From positions 94,036 through 158,035 of the forward strand of contig JBBDXT010000002.1 in the NCBI GenBank assembly GCA_040902225.1: a DNA stretch of 64,000 nt, given 5' to 3'. The position numbers and the translations under genes are program-made. Source of the DNA: Chloroflexota bacterium. Lineage in GTDB: Bacteria > Chloroflexota > Limnocylindria > QHBO01. The stretch's first letter is position 1; each line of letters opens with the position of its first letter. The notes beneath the pieces were generated by a model. That model did no database searches. It saw only the letters and a program-made list of their open reading frames with translations, and had not been told where the DNA came from. Below, piece by piece: positions 35,155-43,573 of this stretch.

Positions 35155-36507
35155 TCAAGGTGTCGGCGAACCTGCCTCTGCCGCTCGCGCCGGTAGGGTC
35201 ACAGGAAGGGTGACGATGAAGCAGGTTCGTCCCGGCTCGGACTCGAGGTCGATCCGGCCGCCGTGGCGCACGACGACCTGGTGGCTGATGTGCAACCCCA
35301 GCCCGCTGCCGATCCCTGGCGGTTTGGTTGTAAAGAAAGGCTCGAAGATCTTCGCGGCCACCTCGGGCGGGATGCCCGGCCCGGTGTCACAGATCGTGAC
35401 GGTGACCTCGTCGGCACCGTCGCGCTCGGCGCGGATGGAGATCGCGCCGCGCCCGTCCATCGCATCGGCGGCGTTGTCGATCAGGTTGGTCCAGACCTGG
35501 TTGAGCTCCGAGCCCCAGGCCTCGATCTCGGGCAGGTCCGGGTCGTAGTCGCCGGTCACCTCGATCCCGGCCTTGAGCTTGTGGCGCAGGATCACGAGGG
35601 TGTCGTCCAGGCCCTTTCGCACGTCGATGCGCTGCACGGGAGCCTGGTCGAGGTACGCGTACGACTTCACGGCGCCGACGATCTCGCTGATCCGGTCGCC
35701 GGCCATGCGCACCTCGCCGATCAGCGTCTCGACCGTGGCGGTGGCCGCCAGCCAGGCCGCCGCCTCGCGCACGGCGGAAGCATCCATGCCGGCGAAGGCG
35801 CCCCGCAGCTCATGGGTCGTCCAGCCGGCGTCCACCAGGGCGGCCGCCATCTCGGCGTCGCCGATCAGGGTCTCGATCTCGTCGACGGCATCGGCCCGGT
35901 CGAGGGCGTCGAGCGCGGCACGGCCGGCGGGGCGCAACAGCGTGAGCGAATGCGGCGGATGGAGGGCGTTGCGTGTCGCGATCGCCTGGTCGAGCGCATC
36001 CACCGAGCGGCGAATGGCCGCGGCGGGGTTGTTCAGCTCGTGCGCCAGGCCGGCGGCCAGCGTCCCGAGACCCGCCAGCTTCTCGCGCTGGCGCAGGGTC
36101 GCCTCCATCCCGCGCAGCCGCCCGATGACGGTGCGAATGATGCTGAGGGCGGCATCCGGACCCCCGGAGAGCAGGTCGCGCATGGCCAGGTACGGGATGC
36201 GCAGCACCTCGGCGTCCGAGACCGCCTGCACGGATGCCATCCGCTTGCCACGCTCGAGCGCCGCAAGCTCGCCCTGGATCGCCCCTGGGCCAACTCGCGC
36301 AAGTGGAATCTCGCTCGTCCCGGAGCGCTTTGTCACGTCGAACTCGCCAGAGACGACCACGAACAGGTCGTCGGCCTGGTCGCCCTCGTTGATCAGGAAG
36401 TCGCCCTCGCGCAGCGACATCGGGATGGCCTGGTCCGCCAAGCGCTGGAGGTTCTCGTCGGGCACCTCGGCAAAGATCGGCGTCGCCCGCAGGGCGTCGA
36501 GCACCAT
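35155..36507 (-). CDS. Sensor histidine kinase with N-terminal cyclic-nucleotide-binding domain
   Basis: 450-aa soluble kinase without membrane segments. Residues 1-120 are a cNMP-binding domain (REGDFLINEGDQADDLFVVV, GAIQGELAALERG). The phosphoacceptor is in LGTLAAGLAHELNNPAAAI. The ATPase has NLIDNAADAM, DTGPGIPPE and GSGLGLHISHQV. It starts 4 nt after the REC-TrxB gene, so the two are co-translated and probably cognate. The ligand may be cAMP, or the domain may only respond to redox through its partner; this is inference. Confidence 0.94.
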   Translation of the reverse strand: MVLDALRATPIFAEVPDENLQRLADQAIPMSLREGDFLINEGDQADDLFVVVSGEFDVTKRSGTSEIPLARVGPGAIQGELAALERGKRMASVQAVSDAEVLRIPYLAMRDLLSGGPDAALSIIRTVIGRLRGMEATLRQREKLAGLGTLAAGLAHELNNPAAAIRRSVDALDQAIATRNALHPPHSLTLLRPAGRAALDALDRADAVDEIETLIGDAEMAAALVDAGWTTHELRGAFAGMDASAVREAAAWLAATATVETLIGEVRMAGDRISEIVGAVKSYAYLDQAPVQRIDVRKGLDDTLVILRHKLKAGIEVTGDYDPDLPEIEAWGSELNQVWTNLIDNAADAMDGRGAISIRAERDGADEVTVTICDTGPGIPPEVAAKIFEPFFTTKPPGIGSGLGLHISHQVVVRHGGRIDLESEPGRTCFIVTLPVTLPARAAEAGSPTP

Positions 36508-36511
36508 CGGC

Positions 36512-38176
36512 CTAAAGCCCGGACAGGTACTGGTGCACGAACTGCACCGCCATGGCGCCCTCGCCGACCGCGCTGGCAATCCGTTTGACGGACCGATGAC
36601 GCACGTCGCCCGCCACGAAGATCCCGGGGAGGCTCGACTCGAGCAGGAATGGGTCCCGATCCAGGCCCCATCCAGCGGGCCGCTTGCCGTCCTCGGTCAG
36701 CTGCGCGCCGGTCAGCACGAAGCCGCCGGGATCGCGAATGACCGTTCCCTCCAGCCACTCGGTGCGGGGCTGCTGGCCGATGAAGACGAAGATGGCGGCC
36801 AGCGGCAGCTCCTCCTCGCCGTTCGGACCGGTGATGCTCACGGAGGCCAGGTGCCCCTCGCCGTGCGCTACGGTGATCGACGTCTCGAAGCGCACCTCGA
36901 TATTCGAGCAGGCGCCGATCTGGTCGACCAGGTATTGGCTCATGCCCGACAACGCCGGCGTGCGGACCATCAGCACCACGCGCTTCGCAAAGCGGGACAG
37001 GTACACGGCGGCCTGTCCGGCGGAGTTGCCGCCACCCGCGACCCCCACCTCCTGGTCGCGGTACAGAACGGCCTCGGTAGTCGCGGCTCCGTAGTAGATG
37101 CCGGCCCCGGCCAGCTCGGCGGCGCCCGGCACGTCGAGCTGCCGGTAGCTGACCCCGGTCGCCACCACCACCGTCTGGCAGGACACGTCCCCCGCCGCGG
37201 CGAGCGTGACGACCCGGTACGGATCCTCGCGCCGGATCGCGGTCACCTCGTCCGGCGACAGGATCTCCGCCCCCAGCCGGCGCGCCTGGGCGAGGCCGCG
37301 GCGCGCCAGGTCCCCACCCGACAGCCCCGCCGGGAAGCCCAGGTAGTTCTCGATGCGGCTGGTGGTCCCGGCCTGCCCGCCCGGGGCCTCCTGCTCGACC
37401 AGGATCGTCTTGAGCCCCTCGCTGGAGGCGTAGACCGCCGCCGCCAGGCCCGCGGGCCCGCCTCCCACGATGACCAGGTCATAGAAGGGCAGCGCGGCAC
37501 GCGTCTGCAGCCCGACCTTCTCGGCGATCTGCCGGGTCGAGGGGTCGCGCAGGGTCGAGCCGTCCGCGAACAGGATCAAGGGGATTGCCGGGTCGAGCGG
37601 ATCCTCTCCGGCCAGGGAAGCGGCGAGCTTCCGTCCCTCGGCGTCTTCGGTCGGATCGAGCCACGCGTACGGGACCTGGTTGCGGGTCAGAAAGTCGCGG
37701 ATGAGGTGCCCGCCCGGCGCCCAGCGCCCGGCCAGCAGGCGCACCCCCTCGAAGGCGGGTCGGAAGGTTGCGATCCAGTCCGAGAGCAGGTCGTCGAGGA
37801 TCGGGTACAGCTTCTCGTCGGGCGGATCCCAGGGCTTGAGGATGTAATGGTCGAGGCGGATGTCGTTGATCGCCTTGATCGCGACGTCCGTGTCCGCGTA
37901 CGCCGTCAGCAGCACGCGGCGGGCATCGGCCTGCAGCTCGACCGCCTGCGCCAGGAACTCGATCCCGGTCATCTGGGGCATCCGCTGGTCGACCATGAAG
38001 AGCGCGACCGCGCTGCCGCGCAGGGTCAGCTGCCGAACGGCCTCCAGGGCGTCCTGGCCGGAGTTGGCGGCCACGATCCGGTATTGATCCCCGTAGCGAG
38101 CGCGAAGGTCGCGCTCGACGGCGCGCAGGACAGGCAGATCGTCATCGACGGCCAGGATGACCGGCTTGGTGGCCAT
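36512..38176 (-). CDS. Fused response regulator-thioredoxin reductase-like flavoprotein
   Basis: 554-aa protein. REC domain at 1-125 with phospho-Asp63 in FMVDQRMPQMTG and Lys in YILKPWDPP. A thioredoxin/glutaredoxin-like segment lies near 140-225, then a TrxB-type FAD/NAD module. FAD: VIVGGGPAGLAAAVYASSEG. NAD(P): GVAGGGNSAGQAAVYLSRF. C-terminal FAD: GIFVAGDVRHRSVKR. The redox CxxC of TrxB is absent (IYYGAATTEA at that position). It cannot be a classical thioredoxin reductase. TAGACT is 9 nt before the ATG. Known as a fusion family, but its output is unclear. Confidence 0.93.
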   Translation of the reverse strand: MATKPVILAVDDDLPVLRAVERDLRARYGDQYRIVAANSGQDALEAVRQLTLRGSAVALFMVDQRMPQMTGIEFLAQAVELQADARRVLLTAYADTDVAIKAINDIRLDHYILKPWDPPDEKLYPILDDLLSDWIATFRPAFEGVRLLAGRWAPGGHLIRDFLTRNQVPYAWLDPTEDAEGRKLAASLAGEDPLDPAIPLILFADGSTLRDPSTRQIAEKVGLQTRAALPFYDLVIVGGGPAGLAAAVYASSEGLKTILVEQEAPGGQAGTTSRIENYLGFPAGLSGGDLARRGLAQARRLGAEILSPDEVTAIRREDPYRVVTLAAAGDVSCQTVVVATGVSYRQLDVPGAAELAGAGIYYGAATTEAVLYRDQEVGVAGGGNSAGQAAVYLSRFAKRVVLMVRTPALSGMSQYLVDQIGACSNIEVRFETSITVAHGEGHLASVSITGPNGEEELPLAAIFVFIGQQPRTEWLEGTVIRDPGGFVLTGAQLTEDGKRPAGWGLDRDPFLLESSLPGIFVAGDVRHRSVKRIASAVGEGAMAVQFVHQYLSGL

Positions 38177-38215
38177 GGAGCGTCGAGTCTACTTGGCACG
38201 CGCTAGCATCGGCCT

Positions 38216-39403
38216 GTGACCAAGTCCGAGCACGCCGATGTCGTCATCGTCGGTGGCGCGATCGTGGGCAGCTGCGTCGCCACCTTCCTGGCTGGCCGGC
38301 CCGACTGGCATCGGCGGATCGTGGTGGTCGAGCGTGATCTCACCTTCCGGACTTCGTCCACCACGCTCTCTGCGGCCTCGATCCGGCTCCAGTTCAGCAC
38401 CCCACTGAACATCGAGATCAGCCGGTTCGGGGTCGACGTGATCCGGAACCCGGGACGCTGGCTTTCGGTCGAGGGCGAGGCGGCTCCCGAGATCGACTTC
38501 GTGGAGGGCGGCTATCTCTTCCTGGCCAGCCCTGCCGGGTTGGCGATCCTCGAGAGCAACCACGCGGTGCAGCGCGAGCACGGCGTCCAGGTGGCGCTCA
38601 TGACGCCGATGGAGCTGCGGACCCGATTCCCGTGGCTCAACGTCGACGACGTGGCGGGTGGCTCGCTCGGCCTGGCCGATGAGGGATGGTTCGACGCCTA
38701 CGCCCTGCTGCAGGCATTCCGCCGCAAGGCCCGCTCGCGTGGCGTCGAGGAGCTCGCCGGCGAGGTGGTCGAGATCGAGCGTGACGGTGGCCGCGCAACC
38801 GGGGTCCGATTGGCCGATGGACGTCGCATCACGGCGGACTGGGTCGTCAATGCCGCCGGGCCGCGAGCGGGCGGCGTTGCCGCCATGGCCGGCCTCCAGC
38901 TGCCGGTCAGTCCGCGCAAGCGAATGGTCTTCCACTTCGACTGCCGCACGCGGGTGGAGAGCCCGCTGACGATTGACACCTCCGGGGTCTATTTCCGGCC
39001 GGAGGGGCCGAATTACATCGCCGGCTCCTCCCCGCACGGCGAGCAGCCGGATCCCGACACCCTTGACCTGGAGGTGGATCGGTCCTGGTTCGAGCAGGTG
39101 ATCTGGCCGGCGATCGCCCACCGTGTTCCGGCCTTCGAGGCGATCCGCCTGCTCGACGCCTGGGCCGGCCACTACGAGGTGAACACGCTCGATCACAACG
39201 CCGTGATCGGTCCGCACCCTGACCTGCCCAACTTCCTGTTCGCGAACGGCTTCTCCGGGCACGGCCTGCAGCAGGCCCCCGCGGCCGGACGAGCGCTGTC
39301 CGAGTGGATCGCCACCGGCGATTACGAGACGATCGACGTGAGGCCGCTCGGCTACGAGCGGATCGCCGCCAACCAGCCCTACCGGGAGCTCAACGTCATC
39401 TAA
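38216..39403 (+). CDS. FAD-dependent oxidoreductase (DAO family)
   Basis: 395-aa DAO-fold flavoprotein. FAD motif: ADVVIVGGAIVGSCVATFL. Near the C-terminus: FLFANGFSGHGLQQAPAAGR. It resembles sarcosine/dimethylglycine-type or FOXRED1-like oxidases. The substrate is unknown. The GTG start at 38216 has TAGCAT 6 nt before it, one of the clearest leaderless starts. It is divergent from the two-component pair. Confidence 0.92.
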   Translation: MTKSEHADVVIVGGAIVGSCVATFLAGRPDWHRRIVVVERDLTFRTSSTTLSAASIRLQFSTPLNIEISRFGVDVIRNPGRWLSVEGEAAPEIDFVEGGYLFLASPAGLAILESNHAVQREHGVQVALMTPMELRTRFPWLNVDDVAGGSLGLADEGWFDAYALLQAFRRKARSRGVEELAGEVVEIERDGGRATGVRLADGRRITADWVVNAAGPRAGGVAAMAGLQLPVSPRKRMVFHFDCRTRVESPLTIDTSGVYFRPEGPNYIAGSSPHGEQPDPDTLDLEVDRSWFEQVIWPAIAHRVPAFEAIRLLDAWAGHYEVNTLDHNAVIGPHPDLPNFLFANGFSGHGLQQAPAAGRALSEWIATGDYETIDVRPLGYERIAANQPYRELNVI

Positions 39404-39963
39404 TCGGCCGGCAAGTTCAGCTCGTAGAGCTGCGGCACGAGGCGCAGGAACTCGTCGCATTCGCTCAGCGGTTCCGCCTGGCAGTTGGCCATCAGATAGG
39501 CCACGCCTCCGCGGCTGGGGATGGCATACGCCACCACGGCTACCTCGTCGGGCGTCCCACTGTCGAACGTGAGCCGGACCTCCACGGCAGGACCGATCGG
39601 CAGGAGGACCGATGAGCTCTCGTACGACTCCGGCCGCCGGCTCGAGATGATCGACAACAGCCACACCGCCAGGCTCGATTCCGTGAACGGAGGCGTCGGC
39701 TGTGACACGACGGTCGGCCCGATGGCCGCGACACCCACGGACGACGGGTTTGCGGCTGGGTCGTGAAACCCCGACACGATGCCGCTCTGGTTGTCGTCCA
39801 GCCTGAACTCCCCCGGAACCGTCACCGCCAGGTCGCGCTGTGCCGTCGTGAAGCGGATCCAGCCTTCCGGGACGGGTGGGCGCGAGGGAAGCGGGCTCGA
39901 CGTTGGCGACGCGCATGCCGCCAGCAGGACCAGTGCCGCCATCCAGCCGCGCCTGGCGGTCAT
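39400..39963 (-). CDS. Uncharacterised lipoprotein after the Rieske gene
   Basis: 187-aa lipoprotein with the lipobox LLAAC near residue 18. The mature part has a strand-rich domain (ITFTTAQRDLAVTVPGEF-like opening, here IRFTTAQRDLAVTVPGEF) and several charged ends. It starts 4 nt after the Rieske stop, so it is translated with it, and it may be an accessory factor. No family recognised. It overlaps the convergent FAD oxidase stop (CTAA). Confidence 0.7.
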   Translation of the reverse strand: MTARRGWMAALVLLAACASPTSSPLPSRPPVPEGWIRFTTAQRDLAVTVPGEFRLDDNQSGIVSGFHDPAANPSSVGVAAIGPTVVSQPTPPFTESSLAVWLLSIISSRRPESYESSSVLLPIGPAVEVRLTFDSGTPDEVAVVAYAIPSRGGVAYLMANCQAEPLSECDEFLRLVPQLYELNLPAD

Positions 39964-39967
39964 CGGC

Positions 39968-40822
39968 TTACTGGCATTTGCGTTCGTAGGGCGCCGCGTC
40001 GACGAAGGTGAGGGAGTTGACGTCCTGCCGGTCGAGGGTCCCCAACGTGTACTGCGAGGTGTCGATGACGACGACCCCTTTCGCGTTGATCTGCACCGCG
40101 AAGCGATCCATGCCGCGCTGTGCCGGCCCCTCCTTGAGCTTCTCGCCGATGATGTTGTAGGTGCTGCCATGGCAGCGGCAGGTGAATCGCTTGAGCTCGT
40201 CGCACAGCCCCGGCACCTGGCAGCCAAGGTGCGGGCACTTCCGATACAGGGCCAGCAGCTGATCGGCACTCGGGTCCGGGATCAAGGCCTCGTGTCCGAG
40301 GGCCAGTTCCTTCGCGGCAGGCACGTTGATCAGGAAGGACCGGGCGGTCCCCACCGGGTACGGCCAGCCATTGGCGAATGAGGGCTGTTCGGCCAGGATG
40401 TCGGCCAGCGTTCCGACCGGGAACTTCGCCCCCAGCCCGGAGCGGATCTGCGGCCAGAGGAAGGCGATGCTTCCGCCGATGAATTCCAGCGCCAGGATGC
40501 CCGCCCCCACCCCCAGCATGCGACCCATGAACGCGCGCCGGCTGAGCTCGCCGATCGGCTGCTTTTCGACCACGCCATACGGTCGGGGAACGGGCACTGC
40601 CATGACGACCTCCCTGCGCGGCATGGCCGCGACCAACTGAGTCGGTGGCCTGACCAGCCGGTGCAGCCGCGCGTCAAGGCCACCGCGCGCTAGGTCGAGC
40701 AGGTCTCGCCAGCCGGGCTCGCGCTCGGCGAGCAGCGCTGCCATCTCCGCGCCGTAGCGTTCGCGCCAGCGGCGCGGGTATGCGCGCAGGACGAGGCCGA
40801 CCGCCCGGGCGGGAGCGGGCAT
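39968..40822 (-). CDS. Rieske [2Fe-2S] protein fused to a PadR-partner N-terminal domain
   Basis: The reading frame codes for 284 aa. Residues 1-55 (YPRRWRERYGAEMAALLAER, then DLARGGLDARLHRLV) match the N-terminal segment typical of membrane proteins encoded next to PadR regulators. From residue 74 comes a Rieske protein: a membrane anchor near 100-118, then CPHLGC and CRCHGSTYN ligating a [2Fe-2S]. The frame is open throughout. An internal ATG at 40603 has a strong GGGAGG site, so a 211-aa Rieske protein may also be made. The gene starts 2 nt after padR. Confidence 0.85.
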   Translation of the reverse strand: MPAPARAVGLVLRAYPRRWRERYGAEMAALLAEREPGWRDLLDLARGGLDARLHRLVRPPTQLVAAMPRREVVMAVPVPRPYGVVEKQPIGELSRRAFMGRMLGVGAGILALEFIGGSIAFLWPQIRSGLGAKFPVGTLADILAEQPSFANGWPYPVGTARSFLINVPAAKELALGHEALIPDPSADQLLALYRKCPHLGCQVPGLCDELKRFTCRCHGSTYNIIGEKLKEGPAQRGMDRFAVQINAKGVVVIDTSQYTLGTLDRQDVNSLTFVDAAPYERKCQ

Positions 40823-40824
40823 CG

Positions 40825-41154
40825 TCAGCCGTTCGCTGCGCCCAGGCGAGCGCGGCCGACCTGGACCAGCCGCCGCATCTCGGCCAGGTGGCTGCTCAGC
40901 GCCTCCGAGCCGGCGCCCGTCAGTCGATAGGGCCGCCGGCGGTCCTCGGGCCCCATCGGCTCGATCAGCCCGCGCCGCTCCAGTCGCGCGAGGGCGGCGT
41001 ACAGCGTGCCGGGGCCGATCGGGCTCGCCGCGAAGACGTTGACGTCGGTCATGATCGCGTAGCCGTGCTTCGGAGCGTCGGCAAGGCTCAGCAGGATGAG
41101 GAGCGCCGGCTCGGCAAATCGGCCCAGGTCGCTGGTGGATCGGTCAGTTCCCAA
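40825..41154 (-). CDS. PadR-family transcriptional regulator
   Basis: 109-aa winged-helix repressor. Core: ALLILLSLADAPKHGYAIMT, SPIGPGTLYAALARLERRGL and GPEDRRRPYRLTGAG. It begins at a TTG (41154) with GGGAGG 6 nt upstream. It is coupled to the Rieske gene. The palindrome at 41181-41203 is its likely operator. Confidence 0.92.
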   Translation of the reverse strand: MGTDRSTSDLGRFAEPALLILLSLADAPKHGYAIMTDVNVFAASPIGPGTLYAALARLERRGLIEPMGPEDRRRPYRLTGAGSEALSSHLAEMRRLVQVGRARLGAANG

Positions 41155-41180
41155 GATGCGCCTCCCATCGGTCGTGAACC

Positions 41181-41203
41181 GATATAGCGCTACCCGCTAT
41201 ATC
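41181..41203. promoter_or_regulatory. PadR operator (GATATAGCG-N5-CGCTATATC)
   Basis: Perfect 9-bp inverted repeat with spacer CTACC, 27 bp before the padR start. AT-rich palindromes of this form are the normal PadR binding sites, so autorepression of padR-Rieske-lipoprotein is likely. The arms also carry candidate -10 hexamers. Confidence 0.8.
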
Positions 41204-41272
41204 GTCGCGCGTACTATGCGCGCCAGCCTCGCGGGCGTCAAGGGTCACCCGGCGGGCAGGTAGGATGACCGC

Positions 41273-42010
41273 ATGGATCGGCCTCGCATCGTCACGACCC
41301 TCGCCAATCCCGCCAGCTCCCCCGATCCCTCGGTGGCTGAGCTCAAGAACCGCCGATACGTCGAGGCACTGGAAAGGGCGGGTGCAGCTCCGGTGCCGCT
41401 CGACGAGCGGACATCAGCGGCCGAACGGGCGGCGGCCTTTGCCGCGATGGACGGGCTGCTCCTCTCCGGTGGCGCCGATATCGACCCGGCTCGCTACGGG
41501 GAGGCGCCCGCCGGGGCCAGGGCCGCCGAGCCGGGACGCGATGCCCTGGAGGACGAGGCGTTCCATGCGGCTATGGAGGCCGGGGTGCCGATCCTCGGGG
41601 TCTGCCGCGGACTCCAGGCGATCAACGTCTTCGCCGGTGGCTCGCTGGTCCAGCACCTCGACGACCACGAGAGCAGCCCGTACCCGTCGCCGGACGTGAC
41701 GCGGCATCGGCTCGAGCTCAGCGGGGGGTCGCGGTTGGCAGCGATCCTCGGCGACTCGAACGACCTGGTGGTCAACAGCTACCACCACCAGGCGATCACT
41801 GCCGATCGCGTGGCGCCTGGACTGCGGATATCGGCCGTTGCCGAGCACGCGGACGCGGGCGAACTGGTGGAGGGAGTGGAGTCAACGGATCCTGACCGCT
41901 GGCTGATTGGGGTCCAGTGCCACCCGGAGAGGACCGAGTCGTCACCCCCGGTCCTCGAGCGCCTGTGGGCATCGTTCGTGGCGGCGTGTATGGACCGGGC
42001 TGGGCGGTAG
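41273..42010 (+). CDS. Class I glutamine amidotransferase-like gamma-Glu-GABA hydrolase (PuuD-like)
   Basis: 245-aa enzyme with the Cys nucleophile in ILGVCRGLQAINVF and the His-Glu pair in IGVQCHPERTE. VNSYHHQAI is a PuuD-type signature. It hydrolyses gamma-glutamyl-GABA or related amides. Together with the polyamine importer and DAO oxidase at 1-5 kb it could serve putrescine use, although the genes are far apart. TAGGAT is 6 nt from the ATG. Confidence 0.9.
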   Translation: MDRPRIVTTLANPASSPDPSVAELKNRRYVEALERAGAAPVPLDERTSAAERAAAFAAMDGLLLSGGADIDPARYGEAPAGARAAEPGRDALEDEAFHAAMEAGVPILGVCRGLQAINVFAGGSLVQHLDDHESSPYPSPDVTRHRLELSGGSRLAAILGDSNDLVVNSYHHQAITADRVAPGLRISAVAEHADAGELVEGVESTDPDRWLIGVQCHPERTESSPPVLERLWASFVAACMDRAGR

Positions 42011-42041
42011 GGGATAGTCCACCGGCCAGCGCCAACGCGGC

Positions 42042-43217
42042 CTACGCCCCGATCGAGGGTCCCAGCAGGAGCGGCATCCCGAGCCGATGGTCGTACATCG
42101 GCCGGAACCGCTCGGTGCTGTACATGGTCGCCACGGCCACGTGCCGTGGACCCAGGGCCGGGTCCGGCAGGGCGGCGTGCGAGTACTTGCCATCGCGAAT
42201 CGCGACCATTCGCCCGTGCACACCAGCGGCAAGCAGGTCGACCGCCACGTTCGCGAAGGTGGTCGCCACCATCTGGTCGAGGGCATCGGGATCGCCGCTG
42301 CGCAGGTCATAGGTGAGGTCGGAATGGACGGCCTCCACGCCGGTGCGCCTGTGCAGTTCATCGGCCAGCATCGAGCCGACATCGACCGGTCGACGGTGGC
42401 CGTAGGCGTCGGGTTCTCCGTACTCCTCCAGCGTCCCTCCGGCCCAAGAGGCTCCCTCAGATGCGATCACCAGCGCATAGCGACTCGGGTTGGCGGCGCG
42501 ATCCTCGGCCAGCAGCTTGGCGAGCTTGTCCAGGTCGAAAGGGGCCTCGGGGATGACGCAGCGGGTGCTCGTCACGTAGGCGGCGTACCAGGCCGAGTAG
42601 CCGCTGTTGCGCCCGAAGATGCGAAAGACGCCGATCCGTTCGTGGCTGCCCAGCGTGGTCCGCTGCCGGTTGATGAGCTCTTTGGCCCGCGTGACGGCGG
42701 TCGAGAAGCCGACGCAATACTCGGTCCCCTGCACGTCGTTGTCCATCGTCTTGGGAATGGCGACCAGCGGAACCCCCTCGCGCGCGAGCCGGTCGGCGTA
42801 TCCCAGGGTGTCGTCCCCGCCGATGGCGACCAGGTGGGTGAGCCCCAGGCGTTCGATGTTCTCCAGCACCACTGGCGTCAGGTCATAACGACCCTCGGCC
42901 ACCTCGAGCCCGGCCAGGCGCCCGGGGTCGAGCTGCTCGGGCAGGCGATCCTGCTTCATGCGGGCCGGGTTGGTGCGTGAGGTATGCAGGATGGTGCCCC
43001 CGCTCCGGTCGATGGTCCGCGTGCTCTCGCGACTGAGCGCGACCACGAACTCGCCATCCGAAGCGGCCGCAGGACCCAGGTGGGTCAGGCCTTTCCATCC
43101 TCGCCGAATGCCGATCGTCTCCCAGCCGATCTCCCAGCCTCGATAGACGACGCTCTTGATGATGGAATTGAGCCCCGGCACGTCGCCGCCGCCGGTCAGG
43201 ATGCCGATGCGTGTCAC
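42042..43217 (-). CDS. pfp: 6-phosphofructokinase, PPi-dependent type
   Basis: 391-aa PfkA-family enzyme. It opens TRIGILTGGGDVPGLN. The phosphoryl-donor site is IGGDDTLG, with Asp where ATP enzymes have Gly, and the substrate site is PKTMDNDVQGTEYCVG with Lys. Both changes are the known marks of pyrophosphate use. The GTG at 43217 is chosen from the conserved N-terminus. It would act in reversible glycolysis/gluconeogenesis. Convergent with the PuuD-like gene. Confidence 0.9.
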   Translation of the reverse strand: MTRIGILTGGGDVPGLNSIIKSVVYRGWEIGWETIGIRRGWKGLTHLGPAAASDGEFVVALSRESTRTIDRSGGTILHTSRTNPARMKQDRLPEQLDPGRLAGLEVAEGRYDLTPVVLENIERLGLTHLVAIGGDDTLGYADRLAREGVPLVAIPKTMDNDVQGTEYCVGFSTAVTRAKELINRQRTTLGSHERIGVFRIFGRNSGYSAWYAAYVTSTRCVIPEAPFDLDKLAKLLAEDRAANPSRYALVIASEGASWAGGTLEEYGEPDAYGHRRPVDVGSMLADELHRRTGVEAVHSDLTYDLRSGDPDALDQMVATTFANVAVDLLAAGVHGRMVAIRDGKYSHAALPDPALGPRHVAVATMYSTERFRPMYDHRLGMPLLLGPSIGA

Positions 43218-43276
43218 GCCACCATCATGCCGCGCCGGGCGACGGCTCGTCATCGCCTCCACGCGCCTGGGCCCGC

Positions 43277-43305
43277 TTGTGCCGGAGCCCGTTCTCGGGC
43301 ACAAT
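43277..43305 (+). promoter_or_regulatory. Candidate promoter of the 65-aa gene, embedded in an inverted repeat
   Basis: TTGTGC (43277-43282) and CACAAT (43300-43305) are 17 bp apart. They are also the arms of an inverted repeat (TTGTGCC...GGCACAA), so the site might bind a regulator. Support is weak. Confidence 0.35.
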
Positions 43306-43353
43306 ATGCGTCCCCGCCGCGACGCCCGCGGTCCCCCTGCGCCAAGGATCGAG

Positions 43354-43551
43354 ATGACAACGACAACCACGACGAACGAACGACGCTACGTGACCTGGCG
43401 CCTGCCAGACCGGCAGTTCTCGAAGGTGCATCTGCAGCGCGATCCGGAGCAGACGATCTGCGGCCGGACCCTGCCACGCGCCACCGGCTCGCCGCAGCCA
43501 CCGATCCCCGACGCGGCCATGTGCCAGGAGTGCGCGGCCTCGGAGGCCTGA
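43354..43551 (+). CDS. Small conserved-looking two-Cys-pair protein
   Basis: 65-aa protein starting MTTTTTTNERRYVTWRLPDR. It has TICGRTL and AAMCQECAASEA, so three Cys could bind a metal or form a disulfide. No family is recalled. It lies 22 nt before the SRAP gene, possibly as the first gene of that unit. ATG chosen after GGATCGAG. Confidence 0.6.
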   Translation: MTTTTTTNERRYVTWRLPDRQFSKVHLQRDPEQTICGRTLPRATGSPQPPIPDAAMCQECAASEA

Positions 43552-43573
43552 GCCTCCCGTCCTCCCCGGGAAG

